Origin: Diphasiastrum complanatum
Lineage: Eukaryota; Streptophyta; Lycopodiopsida; Lycopodiales; Lycopodiaceae
Reading direction: 5' to 3'
Length of the DNA: 64,000 nucleotides
Assembly: GCA_029204225.1 (NCBI GenBank)
Contig: CM055101.1
Span: 7,543,710-7,607,709, forward strand
Positions 11,078-21,400 of the stretch are shown one piece after another (positions within the stretch are counted from its first letter, which is position 1; every line of letters starts with the position of its first letter). The position numbers and the translations under genes are program-made. A model generated the notes under the pieces. It was not told where the DNA came from. It saw only the letters and a list, made by a program, of their open reading frames with translations, and did no database searches.

Positions 11078-11470
11078 TAGTACTCGCATAACTTATTTTT
11101 GATAAGATCTGGACTTGTGCGAGTCCTAGACATGCATGCGAATTCTATCTAGAGTGGTTCATTTGTGATCACAACGAAGACCCATAATTTCAAGCACTTG
11201 AAACTTAGTAAAATCCTCTAAGATCAACATCATATGGTTCCACTTAGGAAAATCCAAGTTCTTGCAGATACACTTTGCATCTAGAACTGTACATATCCAT
11301 CTTCCATCACCGACAATCCTATCATGATGAATCTGTTTTGATAGCCTTAGGCACCTTTAGTAGGGAATGCCTTAAAAGTGTCCTAGTAGGAAACCATAGA
11401 TCCGTCACGATAAGTTTTTCAAAATTGTCGATATTAACATCCATTACCCATCACCTAAGTGCATAGAATC
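11078..11470. repeat. Diverged direct repeat, copy 1
   Basis: Together with 5,610-5,640 on the other side of element 1, this aligns loosely with 11,995-12,430. Shared blocks include AGTGCAAA.TCTTGATCTTTC, CCTTAGGCAC and CCTAGTAG.AA.CC. This is probably the older LTR, or part of it, of the gypsy-type relic whose gag begins near 12,440. Extensive substitution makes the boundaries uncertain. Confidence 0.5.
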
Positions 11471-11994
11471 TCGACATAGAGAGCGCTTGTTTTGTAACAA
11501 GTTTGCTTGAGACAGCTGCTTTTCTCATAAGGAGTTCAATGGTATGTTAAGAGCGTTTAGATGGCAAGGAGCAAATGGCTTGTCATAATCTCAAGCTAAC
11601 AAACGTTGAGTTTTCTGAGTGAAAGTTTTGTCTGCTGAGTTACTACTAACCGGTGGGATCAATCCATTGCCTTTAAATCTCGAGACTGCCGATGAAGAGG
11701 CCTGTCTAGGTACTGCCACCCTCAAGTGGTAATATGAGAACGGGAGACTCTAGTGAGGAAAATGACAGTGGCATGTCAATAATGCCAAACATGTCAAACT
11801 AGGATCAGATTTCATTGGAATAACTCGAAAACATTATGAGACTCTATGTTATCACCAGTGGTAAGATACAGAGCAAAAATGGCTATTTTTGCATATTTCA
11901 TCATGGTAAGTATTCGCACAGAGGTAAAATATCTCTAAACAATTCATTGTGAATACTCTACTTACATCTCTTGACCAAGAATTTGAAAAAGGCC
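11471..11994. other. No gene seen
   Basis: No ORF with a recognisable domain and no clear repeat boundary. It may be the U3 part of the second copy of the diverged repeat. Confidence 0.4.
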
Positions 11995-12430
11995 CCAGTG
12001 CAAATTCTTGATCTTTCCTCAAATAGTACTTGCATAGTCTAGTTTTGGCAAGCTCTAGACTTGTGCAAGTTCCCAGGTAGGTGTGTGAATTCTCTTTAAA
12101 AGAGTACACTAATGAGCCTGAGTAGCACCACTCACTGAGAAAACCTGAATTCTAGTATCACCTCAGTTGCGCAACGAAACAGTTTCATCAAGATAAGTCG
12201 ATCTATCATCAGATGCACTACACATAGCCATGTACCAATCTACTTTCCACATCCTATCATGAGACAATCTAGTTGGAAATAACCTTAGGCACTCTAGCAA
12301 GGAAGTTCCTTAGATGTGACCTAGTAGAAAGCCCTAGATTTCTCGTGATAAGATCACCATCTTGTGAAGACCTTCCACATTCATCATCTAACCACTATGT
12401 GTAGAATTATCTATCTTAGATCACAATGTC
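11995..12430 (+). repeat. Diverged direct repeat, copy 2 (putative gypsy LTR end)
   Basis: The counterpart of 5,610-5,640 plus 11,073-11,470. It lies just before a gypsy-type gag, which suggests the R/U5 end of a 5' LTR. No clear primer-binding site follows. Confidence 0.45.
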
Positions 12431-13100
12431 AAGGGAGACAAACAATCCGCCTCCACCACAAGTAGATAAGAGGATTCCCAGAATCAATGCCCAAAGTATG
12501 ATGGATAATCAAACCCAGTTAGGTTCCTCCAAGATTTTGATAATGCTTGTAAGTTCTATGGAGACAGCTCTAAAGCTGAAAAGTTAAGGTTTTCTCCAAT
12601 GATTCTCAATGGCGATGTGAAAGAGTGGTATTTGTATCTAGAGAGTACCAATATGGAGTCATGCAAAACCATAGAAACTCTCATCAAGCGATTCAAACCA
12701 TCTAAGCTGACCCAAAGCCCATTTAGCCAAATGACTCAGATCAAAATGAAGGGCAAGGAGTCGGTATGCACCTATTCTGAGTGTTATAAACATCTCAAGG
12801 TAGAGTGTGTTGATAATAAAATCACCAAAAAATGGCCATGAAATTATTCCTAGTCGGGTTACCCAAGGCCATTAGAAGAGAATTGAAACCCACAGACTCT
12901 TACCAAAGTCTTATTATCCAAGGTCAATTGCTCCCCATTCAAAACAATAGTCTTTTGTAGTGAGTCAACATATTGCTACATCGTCTATCACACAAGTTGA
13001 TTCCGACTACATAGACCCAACGATGTATTGTATAGAAGATACCAATGTGCCTGCTCATCAAGTTGATCCATTTGCACCTTATCAAAATTAGTAGTATTAG
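12431..13100 (+). pseudogene. gag: Gypsy-type Gag relic
   Basis: A broken reading frame starts near MSRETNNPPPP at 12,428. The best part, at 12,599-12,841, gives an 80-residue ORF with the Retrotrans_gag layout: AEKLRFSPMILNGDVKEWYL, then LIKRFKPSKLTQSPFSQM, then KGKESVCTYSECYKHL. The same layout occurs in the gypsy gag at 61.5-62.2 kb (EKLKLFPMSLTGAVLDWF, ITRFKPRKFLEDPFL, KRERVRDYIERIKHL). Upstream frameshifts and the stop at 12,841 mark it as dead. Confidence 0.7.
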
Positions 13101-13713
13101 ATGTGTCTAGGCTCGTCTAGTCTTACTGATTCTTTTGTCATCCACGGATACATAGTTGCTTCTAATCCAAATAGAATTACACCCTATCTAGCAACCACGT
13201 AAGGTCTATCTCAAACATTATCATAGATAAGATTGAGAATGTACCACCTCAGATCAGTGTCTTCATTACATCTCTATGACCAAGCAATTGATATCATACC
13301 TTGGAGCCAAGTTTTGAGCTACCGCCTGATGAATCATGATTTTTGTGTCTAGATGATAACCCGTATGTTTTATCTGAGTTAAAGTATTCTAAGACATAAT
13401 TGTCTTATTGAATTCTATGTAAATGTTACATGTTATGACTTGTTTTTCTTTTGTAACACTGTAGCTATGGCCTTGTGCAAAGTTCGATATTAGATTGTAA
13501 GAGTTTGGTTTAAGAGTGCCATGCAAGTCCTTCTATAGCGTTATTAGATACACTTTTTCATTTTTTTTCTCTTATTTCAAGTTTTGTCCTGTCAACTATG
13601 TTGTTTGTTGTTGCATGCTTGCTTGTTCTATTGTCGTATGGTTTAGTGTGTTTTCTTTTACAGCCGCACCATAGGTGATATTTCATCGGCAATTTTATTC
13701 TACTTCTACAGTT
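13101..13713. other. No gene seen; T-rich segment
   Basis: All frames are closed by frequent stops. The 13,550-13,670 part is T-rich and ends in TTTTACAG, resembling an intron 3' end. This may be the joint between the gypsy-type relic and the copia-type relic downstream. Confidence 0.4.
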
Positions 13714-14657
13714 GCAGCATGACCCGAATTGTCATTGGGATATATCTCTACATCATTACCAATGATTTCAACATCTTTCAATAGGAACAAAAAGAGCAGT
13801 CAAGGGACTTCAACAACAAATGCTCAGCTTGGCAACAAAAAGAGCATCTTATCAGACTGCAATTGTGATCCAGCAAAAGATCCATTTTCCCAACAAGATG
13901 GAATATCTACAACAACACCACCACCACCATTCGCAATAAGTAGTTGGTTTTATGTAAGCGCTACAATATCCACACTTTTTCAATTGCCTCACCATGGCCA
14001 TCAGATCATCAATAAAGTGGTAGCTTGTACCCATGAAGGGCTCTCAATTAGTCACATCAAGGGCAAAATCTATGTGCAAGCCGACGCAAACGACCAGTGT
14101 TCCTATCAATGCCAACAACAATGCTCCATTGGAAAAATGTACATTGAGCAGTGGTCGCCCATACTACCGTTGTTGTACATCATCCATTCAATCATTTGTG
14201 GAGGCCACAAAAAGCACAAGTCATCAGCAGGCGACATCCCATAGACCTACATAGACCAAGCTCTCTACAACAACAAGGAGAAGACTAAGAAGCAATTCAA
14301 GACTAAGAGGGAGTCAGACCATTGCGTGAGATGCAAACACGAAGGACATATTGTCTATTCGTGTTGGCTAAATCTAAAAATTGAGTGTATCCTTTGTCAT
14401 AAGAAGGGTCATGCAGCCATAGACTGCCACCATAACCCAAGAAACAAACAAAGCTCAAGGCAGATAGGAGAACAATAATAGTTCATCCTATGTCAAAGAA
14501 CCAGAGAGCTCGAAGATGGGCAAAGGAAGATCAAATCACGTAAATTCGACCACCTACATTTGTGTAGACATGTGTGCAGTATCAACACCTAACACACATG
14601 AGGTAATCCTTGATTCAAGAGCAACCTCACACTTCGTTACATCAAGACAGATCATGT
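13714..14657 (+). pseudogene. Copia-type zinc knuckles and protease start (part 1 of interrupted relic)
   Basis: A 171-residue ORF at 13,729-14,244 has no clear domain. After it, another frame gives two CX2CX4HX4C knuckles, CVRCKHEGHIVYSC and CILCHKKGHAAIDC, at about 14,322-14,427. Then comes VILDSRATSHFVTSRQIM near 14,600, a copia protease active site in which the Gly of DSGAT is Arg. The sequence stops at 14,657/14,662 where the long-LTR element inserted, and the same protein resumes at 24,712. Stops are present, so it is a pseudogene. Confidence 0.7.
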
Positions 14658-14662
14658 CTAAC
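14658..14662. repeat. Target-site duplication ctaac, left copy
   Basis: CTAAC precedes TGTGAACTC at 14,663 and recurs at 24,707-24,711 directly after ...AAATTACA. Joining across the duplication restores continuity of the interrupted copia protease region, which supports these boundaries. Confidence 0.8.
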
Positions 14663-16639
14663 TGTGAACTCAAAGGTGAAGGCCTATCCTAAATTCTTAA
14701 AGGCCAAAATATTTAATTGGCTTAATCATTCACATAAGGCTAGTCTCGAATCAACTTAATGAAAATCAATAAAATTTTAAATCAAAACTCGAAAAACATT
14801 GCATCACAAAGATTCATTCACACAATAGCGGAAGCACTGAGGGGTCAAGATGGGGACACACCCCCCCCCCCCAAGGATTCTTTTCTTATCATTATGCAAA
14901 TCCAATTGGCCAATGCCAATTACATATACAATGGGTTCCAATAGGGTCTCAGAAGTAGGAACATCAACTTAGCATAGTCTTACTTCATATTCAATGATCT
15001 TAGTTCTATATCTAGCTTAACAAAAGCATAGACTTCATAAGTCTTAATCTTTCTGACATGCAATCATGTAGGATCTCAGATTCTTTTCATGCAATCCAAA
15101 TGGATCTCAGATTCTTGGCATGCAATCATGAGGGTTCATAGATTCTTGGCATGCAACAGTCATGAAGTGACATGCAATCATGAGAGTTCATAGATTCTTG
15201 GCATGCAACAGTCATGAAGTGACATGCATGGTCATTCAGGAATGCATGGTGTGACATGCAAGCTTCAAATCTGACATGCAAGCTCTAAATCTGACATGCA
15301 AAGACAATAGGCCACTGATGGCATGACATGCAAGCCCTAGATCTAACATGCAAACTCTAAATCTAACATGCATGTACAATAGACCACTGATGGCATGGCA
15401 TGCAAAAGTACTGAACATCCATTCTTACATAGGGGTAACAATTTCAAGAGCATACCATGGTTTTGAGAGAAGGTGAAAGTGAATGAGGGAGAGAGTGTGT
15501 GTGTGTTTGTGTTGTGATGTGAGAGAGAGGTAGAAATCTGAGGGCTTGAGCTCCAAATAATCATGCAATCACAAAATAACATAGTCTCCTTGAGGTGATG
15601 CCTCAATCCCCTTCTCCAGAGCACCTGTACACAACAAACAATATAATGGCAGAGTCTGGATGCATCAATCTTCAATCTTCCTAGTAGAGGGGCACATTTC
15701 CACTTATATAGAGAGCGGAGAGACCTTCAAAAGTGAGTGAGGTGTCAAGTTCAAGTGTATGAGGTGTGAGGGAGACTCCAATTGGACTTAGGGAGAAGTG
15801 GAGTGCATGGATGAGGTGTTTTAGTTAGGGAGGGTGAATGGGTGATGTGTACTAGCTTGGGAGAGTTATTATGGTGATTTGGCATTTGAAGTGAGAGTGT
15901 AGGAGGGCGCCCCATTCTAGGTGTCAAATTGCCTAGAATGTATGAGGAAAAGTAGGTGGTACAAGGTTCCAACTTGACTTTTTAATTACATACAATTTTA
16001 CATGGTTACAACTTGGGAATTCACCCAAGTGCAATCTTCCTAAGGAAGAGCCAAGGTATATGTCCATCTTGTTTTTGCATAATGTTCATCAATTCCTAGG
16101 CCCTTTTTTCTAGAGGTTGCCCATCCTTAGTCATGGTCATTGGCACTTATTTTATAGAGGTTGCCCATCCTCAATCATGGTGGAGCAAGTCACTAGGGTG
16201 ATTAGACCCTAAGCCTTGTCCTGTTCTTTATAGACTCCTCTGAGCCTTCATTATAGACTTTGTCAAAAAGCCTTGCTTCTTGTTTCGATTCTTGTTCTTC
16301 TAGCACTTTCTTGAGTACCTGCACATACCCTCAAAGAGAGATCAATCCTTAAGCCCAGAGGGCTTCTTATTCTTGTTCAGATTCTTCAGGTACGTTCATG
16401 TGTACCTGCACATCCCTTCAAAGAAACGTCAGTGATCATAATACCATCAAATATGGTTCATAGAAGATTCTTAATTCTATAGGTGTCAATGCATGTTGCT
16501 CGATTCATTAAAGCAATAAATTTATACAATATTCTAAAAGAATACTGATCATTGATAATTCTATATCATCAAGTTCTATCTAGGTTGGAAGCTGGGAAAG
16601 TCTTTATTTGTTAGGAGCAATTTGTCTCTAGAAATTACA
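14663..16639 (-). repeat. 3' LTR of element R (1,977 bp)
   Basis: Starts TGTGAACTC and ends AAATTACA on the plus strand. It contains a poly-C tract near 14,862, a CATGCA-rich tandem array at 15,057-15,405 and a GT microsatellite at about 15,496. On the minus strand a TATA box (CTATATAAGTGG, about 15,701-15,712) is a plausible promoter. The part from 15,456 onward is repeated at 23,426-24,706. Confidence 0.75.
15057..15405. repeat. CATGCA-rich tandem repeat array in LTR
   Basis: About fifteen CATGCA strings occur in 350 bp. They fall in two unit types: a 52-bp unit (15,129-15,180, then 15,181-15,228) and shorter GACATGCAAGC-TCTAAATCT units at 15,251-15,370. In the element's minus orientation the array lies downstream of the TATA box, so it would be transcribed. 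Confidence 0.75.
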
Positions 16640-16650
16640 CCCCTCCAATG
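16640..16650 (-). other. Polypurine tract of element R
   Basis: The plus-strand run CCCCTCC, read on the minus strand as GGAGGGG, abuts the LTR start. It sets the orientation of element R. Confidence 0.65.
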
Positions 16651-17017
16651 CATAAAGTGTTGTCCTCAACGAAAATTTCTCAATTAAGAGTCTTCAATCT
16701 GTTAAAAATTTCTAGATACCAAACTGCGTTCATGTTTATTTCTTTCTCTCAGATTTGATCTTATGTGTAAGATCAACTTTGGGTAAAGAGTCTTTTCTTT
16801 TTTGATCTAGCTCAGATCTCTTAATCTATAAATTCAAAATTAGCTTACTGAATCTATCTCAAGTAGATCCAATCATTTCATCTTCATCCTGAGCTTTAGA
16901 TTTCTCAAAAACAATTTTATAGTAAAATTGTTTCTTTGGGGATTCAGAAATGGCATATAGTCCTCCACAAGTAGGCTTCCAGTGTTTCGTGGTCATCTAG
17001 TTCTTCCACAGGCCTAG
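16651..17017 (-). other. Internal remnant of element R, 3' part
   Basis: Non-coding. With 23,336-23,425 it forms the whole remaining interior of element R. On the minus strand the far end carries GTTGAGGACAACAC just before the polypurine tract. Confidence 0.5.
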
Positions 17018-17879
17018 TGTTGAAAATTGTCACTTCTCACTTGACATTGGTTCATGTAAATATTGATCAAACATTAGAATATGTTGATGATATGATTTCA
17101 CACGTGTGGAGCATGTTCCCATGTGTGAAAGGATGTACTTTTCATGTTTGTATATATCCAAATTGATTTTGTATCATTCTAGTTAGTGTGAACATGAAAT
17201 GACTAGTTTTTAGTCAAGTTGACTAGTCACCTACAAATTAGCTTTTCCTTGCATGTGCATGAGTAAATGCTCCCACATGGCAAGTGGATGTTCACATGTG
17301 TGTATAGAGTACTAGAAGATAAGAGTTGACCATTTTCCTTAGATCCTATTTTGTAGGGAATATTCCTATATTCTAGGAGACTAGCTTTTTGGATTTTAGT
17401 CATATTCTAGAAGGTCAACTATTGGATAAGGATCAAGGATGGATCAAATGGATAGATATGAGTGATGTGGCACTCTTCACACGTGTGAAGGCCTGCTGGA
17501 CTGTACCAGACTCATGGATGTACTTGATCCATAAAAGGATCATCATTTTGCTAAGAAAATTGATGAGACTTTTGCACTCTACACTTTTGTGAGATTTCTA
17601 GTCATTTGTCTTGTGATTTTTATGCATGATTGCTATCTAGTATCATTGTACTTGTTGTTTCAGGTGCAGGCCGTACAGTGGACAGTACTCCACACGTGTG
17701 AAGCCGCTCTCACTAAAAAATGATGTGTTGATCCATTGCTCTTGCTTAAATCCAAGTGTAGTGAATCTAGATCAAGATCTAATGTGTAGAACTTGATAGA
17801 TTCATTGATTAAGCAACCAATAACTCTCTATGATTGTAAAGTACAATCATTATTGTCCTAAAAACTGTAAAATTTATCA
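17018..17879 (+). repeat. 5' LTR of intact copia
   Basis: 862 bp, TGTTGAAAATTG to AAATTTATCA. It contains CACACGTGTG at 17,099-17,108 paired with CATGTGTGAAA at 17,120-17,130, a perfect 16-bp palindrome CTTCACACGTGTGAAG at 17,475-17,490, and another CACACGTGTG at 17,691-17,700. The short ORF in the LTR (17,389-17,592) recurs in the 3' LTR only because the LTRs are the same. Confidence 0.95.
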
Positions 17880-17892
17880 TGGTATCAGAGCT
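17880..17892 (+). other. Primer-binding site of intact copia
   Basis: TGGTATCAGAGCT immediately after the LTR matches the plant initiator-Met tRNA 3' end that primes minus-strand cDNA. Confidence 0.93.
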
Positions 17893-18474
17893 AAGTAAGA
17901 GAGTGATCATTGAATCATAAATCTTGTAAAGATCATTGGCAAAATTTGTTTTTTGGCCAATACTAGTGAGGGCGAGTTCTTCTAGAGTGATAGCTTGTAG
18001 TCATTTGGATCAAAACGACTTGGAGGCTGTGTATGTACTTTTCACACGTGTGAAACCGTACAGCAACTTTCAATTCAAGTTACTTTGTGTTTTTTGGTCC
18101 CAAAATCACAATACTAGTTCATTTTTGGTGCTTTTTGAAGCATAGTATTGATCTAGATTCATTCTAACTAATGCCTATGACCAAATAGTGTTTTGGATCA
18201 TTGAAGCATTTCTTTTTAGAGTCTAAGATCAGATCTAAGAGGCTGATTTGTTCAGATCCTTAGTTGAAGTGAAATCTCTAAGAAAAGTGTAAAGCAATTT
18301 TTTTTGTGAGAGTGAAAGCTAGAAATTTTTGGTAAGATCTTTGAGTATCATTCAAGCTTGTGTGTTAGTTTGATAGAGACAAGCCTATAGGCATTCTAGT
18401 AAGATTTAGGCCACTTCATAGATCTTTTAAAATTCAAAAATCTTTGTGATTTTTAAAAGAGCATTCATTCTAAA
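17893..18474 (+). other. Leader of intact copia
   Basis: An untranslated stretch of about 580 bases between PBS and Gag start. It carries TTTTCACACGTGTGAAACC at 18,039-18,057, the same palindrome as in the LTR, followed by CGTACAG. The location fits a packaging or dimerisation signal, but that is inference. Confidence 0.7.
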
Positions 18475-21400
18475 ATGTCATCCATGGGTGGATATTTGAT
18501 GGAACCAAGTGAGAGACTCACTTCCACAAATTATTCCATTTGGAAAGTGAGAATGAAATCACTCCTAGTGATCCATGATCTATATGACATAGTTCAAGGA
18601 GTAGAGGAAGAGCCTCAAACTCCCCAAGAACAAGCCAAATACAAGAAGAGAGCAAGATTAGCTCTACATTGCATAAAGTTAAATGTATGCAATGACCTCT
18701 TGAAAGAGGTGTCTTCTTGTACCTCATCCAAAGAGGCTTGGGATTCATTAAAGAGCATTTATGAATCCAACAATACTTCAAGAATCCTCATGCTAAGAAA
18801 TCAAGTTTTCCAAAGCATGAAAGGAAGTGGAGAGAGTGGACAAGAGTATGTTCTTAGGATCAAATCTCTTAACAAGGAGTTAAGTGCAATAGGAGAGAAG
18901 ATCCAAGATCAAGAACTAGTACAAATCATTTTGAATGGTCTAAGTGATGAGTTTACCAACTTAGTCCAATCATTTGCCATTCAAGACTCTCTTCCATCCA
19001 TTGAAAAGTTGCACAATGTTCTTGTGGCCGAGGAGAGTAGGCTTCTACACCTCAAGACAAGAATGGATAGCATGTCACTTAATGGAGGAGAGGAGAAAGC
19101 TAACTTTACATCTAAAGGCAAGAAAAAGCAAAATCCATTCAAGAAAAATCAAGGCAAGGAGACCGAGATGAAGAATGGAGGATCTACCTCCAAAGGCAAA
19201 GTGAAGAACAAGGCAAAACTAAAGTGTTTCTTTTGTGGAAAGAAAGGACACTTTGCCTCAGAATGCTACTTGAAGAAGAATCAACAAGCCAAAGGAGATC
19301 AAGGGAACATTGCTCAAGAGGAAGAATATGAGGATGGATTCAACACATCCTTAATGGTTGCATCTACACCAACTTCAAGTCAAGACACATGGTGGATAGA
19401 TAGTGGGGCTAGTTCCCACATGTCCTTTAACAAGCATTATTTTTCTACTCTTCTATCTTGTAATGACTCTAAGAAGTCAATATACACTGCTAGTGATCAA
19501 GCATGCAAGATAGATGGCATAGGATCTATACCTCTTTGTTTAGGCACATCTAAAAGGATAGATCTAGATAATGTTTTGTATGTTCCTACCATTTCAAGAA
19601 ACTTGCTTAGTGTAGGACAATTAATGGACAATGGACTAGATGTACATTTCAAGAATGGAGTTTGTTCCATCTTGAAAAATGATAAGTGCATAGCTAGTGG
19701 CATTAAGCAAGGTAGACTTTTCAAGTTGGATGCTAATGTTGCAAGTGAAAGTGTGAACTTGGCTAGGGAGGAGCTAACTCAAGTGGAGCTTTGGCATAAG
19801 AGATTAGGCCATCCTAATCTTCAATCTATGGAGTCAATGGCAAGCAAGGAACTAGCTCTCGGCCTACCAAGAGCTTTCAAGAAGTGTGGAAAAATGTGTG
19901 AGGCATGTGGCCTTGCAAAGTCACACAAATCTTCTTACAAGAAATCTTCATCAAGATCTCTCTCTCCCTTGGATCTCATACATTCTGATGTACATAGTTT
20001 TTCACATGCAAGTAATGGAGGTGCCTTGATGTATGTAACTTTTATAGATGATTGTACTAGATTCACATGGATTGAGTTACTATCAAAGAAAAATCTTGTT
20101 TATGAAGCTTTCATTAAGTTCAAGTCTCTAGTAGAGAAACAACTTAGTACTTCTATCAAAGCACTAAGATGTGATAATGGAGGAGAGTACACCTCCAATA
20201 AAATGAAAGACTTTTGTGAGATCAACGGTATTAAGTTACAATACACTTGTTCCTACACCCCTCAACAAAATGGGGTGGCCGAGAGGAAAAATAGGAGTCT
20301 ATGTGAGTGTGCAAAGTCCTTGAGGCTTGATGCATCACTTCCCATCTCATTTTGGGGAGAAGCCATAACATGTGCTAATTATTTGTGTAATAGACTTCCT
20401 AGTAGTGCTATAGATGGTATCTCACCTTATCAAGCCTTGTTTGATAAGAAACCCAATGTAAAATATTTTAAGATCTTTGGATGTACTTGTTATGTACACA
20501 TTCCTTTGGAGACTAGAAGGAAAGAAGATGCTACCTCCTTCAAAGGAATCTTTGTTGGCTATGGAGAAAATAGCAAGGGATATAGGATATATGATCCTAC
20601 ATCCAAGAAAGTAAAGGTAAGCAAGGATGTACTTTTTGATGAGTCACAATTTGCTAAGAGCTTGTCAAATGGATCTAACCCATTGTGCATTGAAGATCTT
20701 GACAAATCCGAGGAGGATCTTGACAAACCCGAGGAGGATCATGACAAACCCGAGGATGGAGATTTGGATCCAAGTCAAAAGGGGCCAAGAAGATCATCAA
20801 GGAGCAAGGCCGAGCCCTCAAGGCTTACCTATGTGGACAAGGGAAAGCAAAAGGAAGGCTCTACATCTTCTACCTCTTACTCTTTTTTAGCTACATTGAT
20901 TGAAGAACCATCATCTTTTGAAGAAGCATGTAAATCTAAAGTTTGGAGAGATGCAATGCAAGTAGAGTATGATGCATTAGAAGAAAATCATACTTGGAAT
21001 CTTGTAAATCTTCCAAGAGGAAAGAAACCACTTGCATGTAAGTGGATTTATAGAATTAAGTACAATCAAGATGGATCTATTAGTAAATACAAAGCTAGGC
21101 TTGTTGCTAAGGGATTTCTTCAAATAAAAGGATTGGATTATGAAGAAACATTTGCACCTGTAGCTAAGCTTGTAACTATTAGATTAATCATTTGCATTGC
21201 TACTTTGTTCAAATGGGATCTCTACCAAATGGATGTGACAAATGCCTTCTTGAATGGCTTCTTAGAAGAGGAAATCTACATGATGCAACCCGAGGGCTTC
21301 ATCAAGATTGGTGAGGAGCAAAAGGTGTGCTACTTAAGGAAGAGCCTATATGGCTTGAAGCAAGCACCTAGAGCTTGGTACTCTAGGTTGCATGATTTTC

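Noticed and set aside
17389-17592. 67-residue ORF present twice (also at 22,840)
   Set aside because: It lies in the LTRs, so the second copy is explained by LTR identity. No domain.
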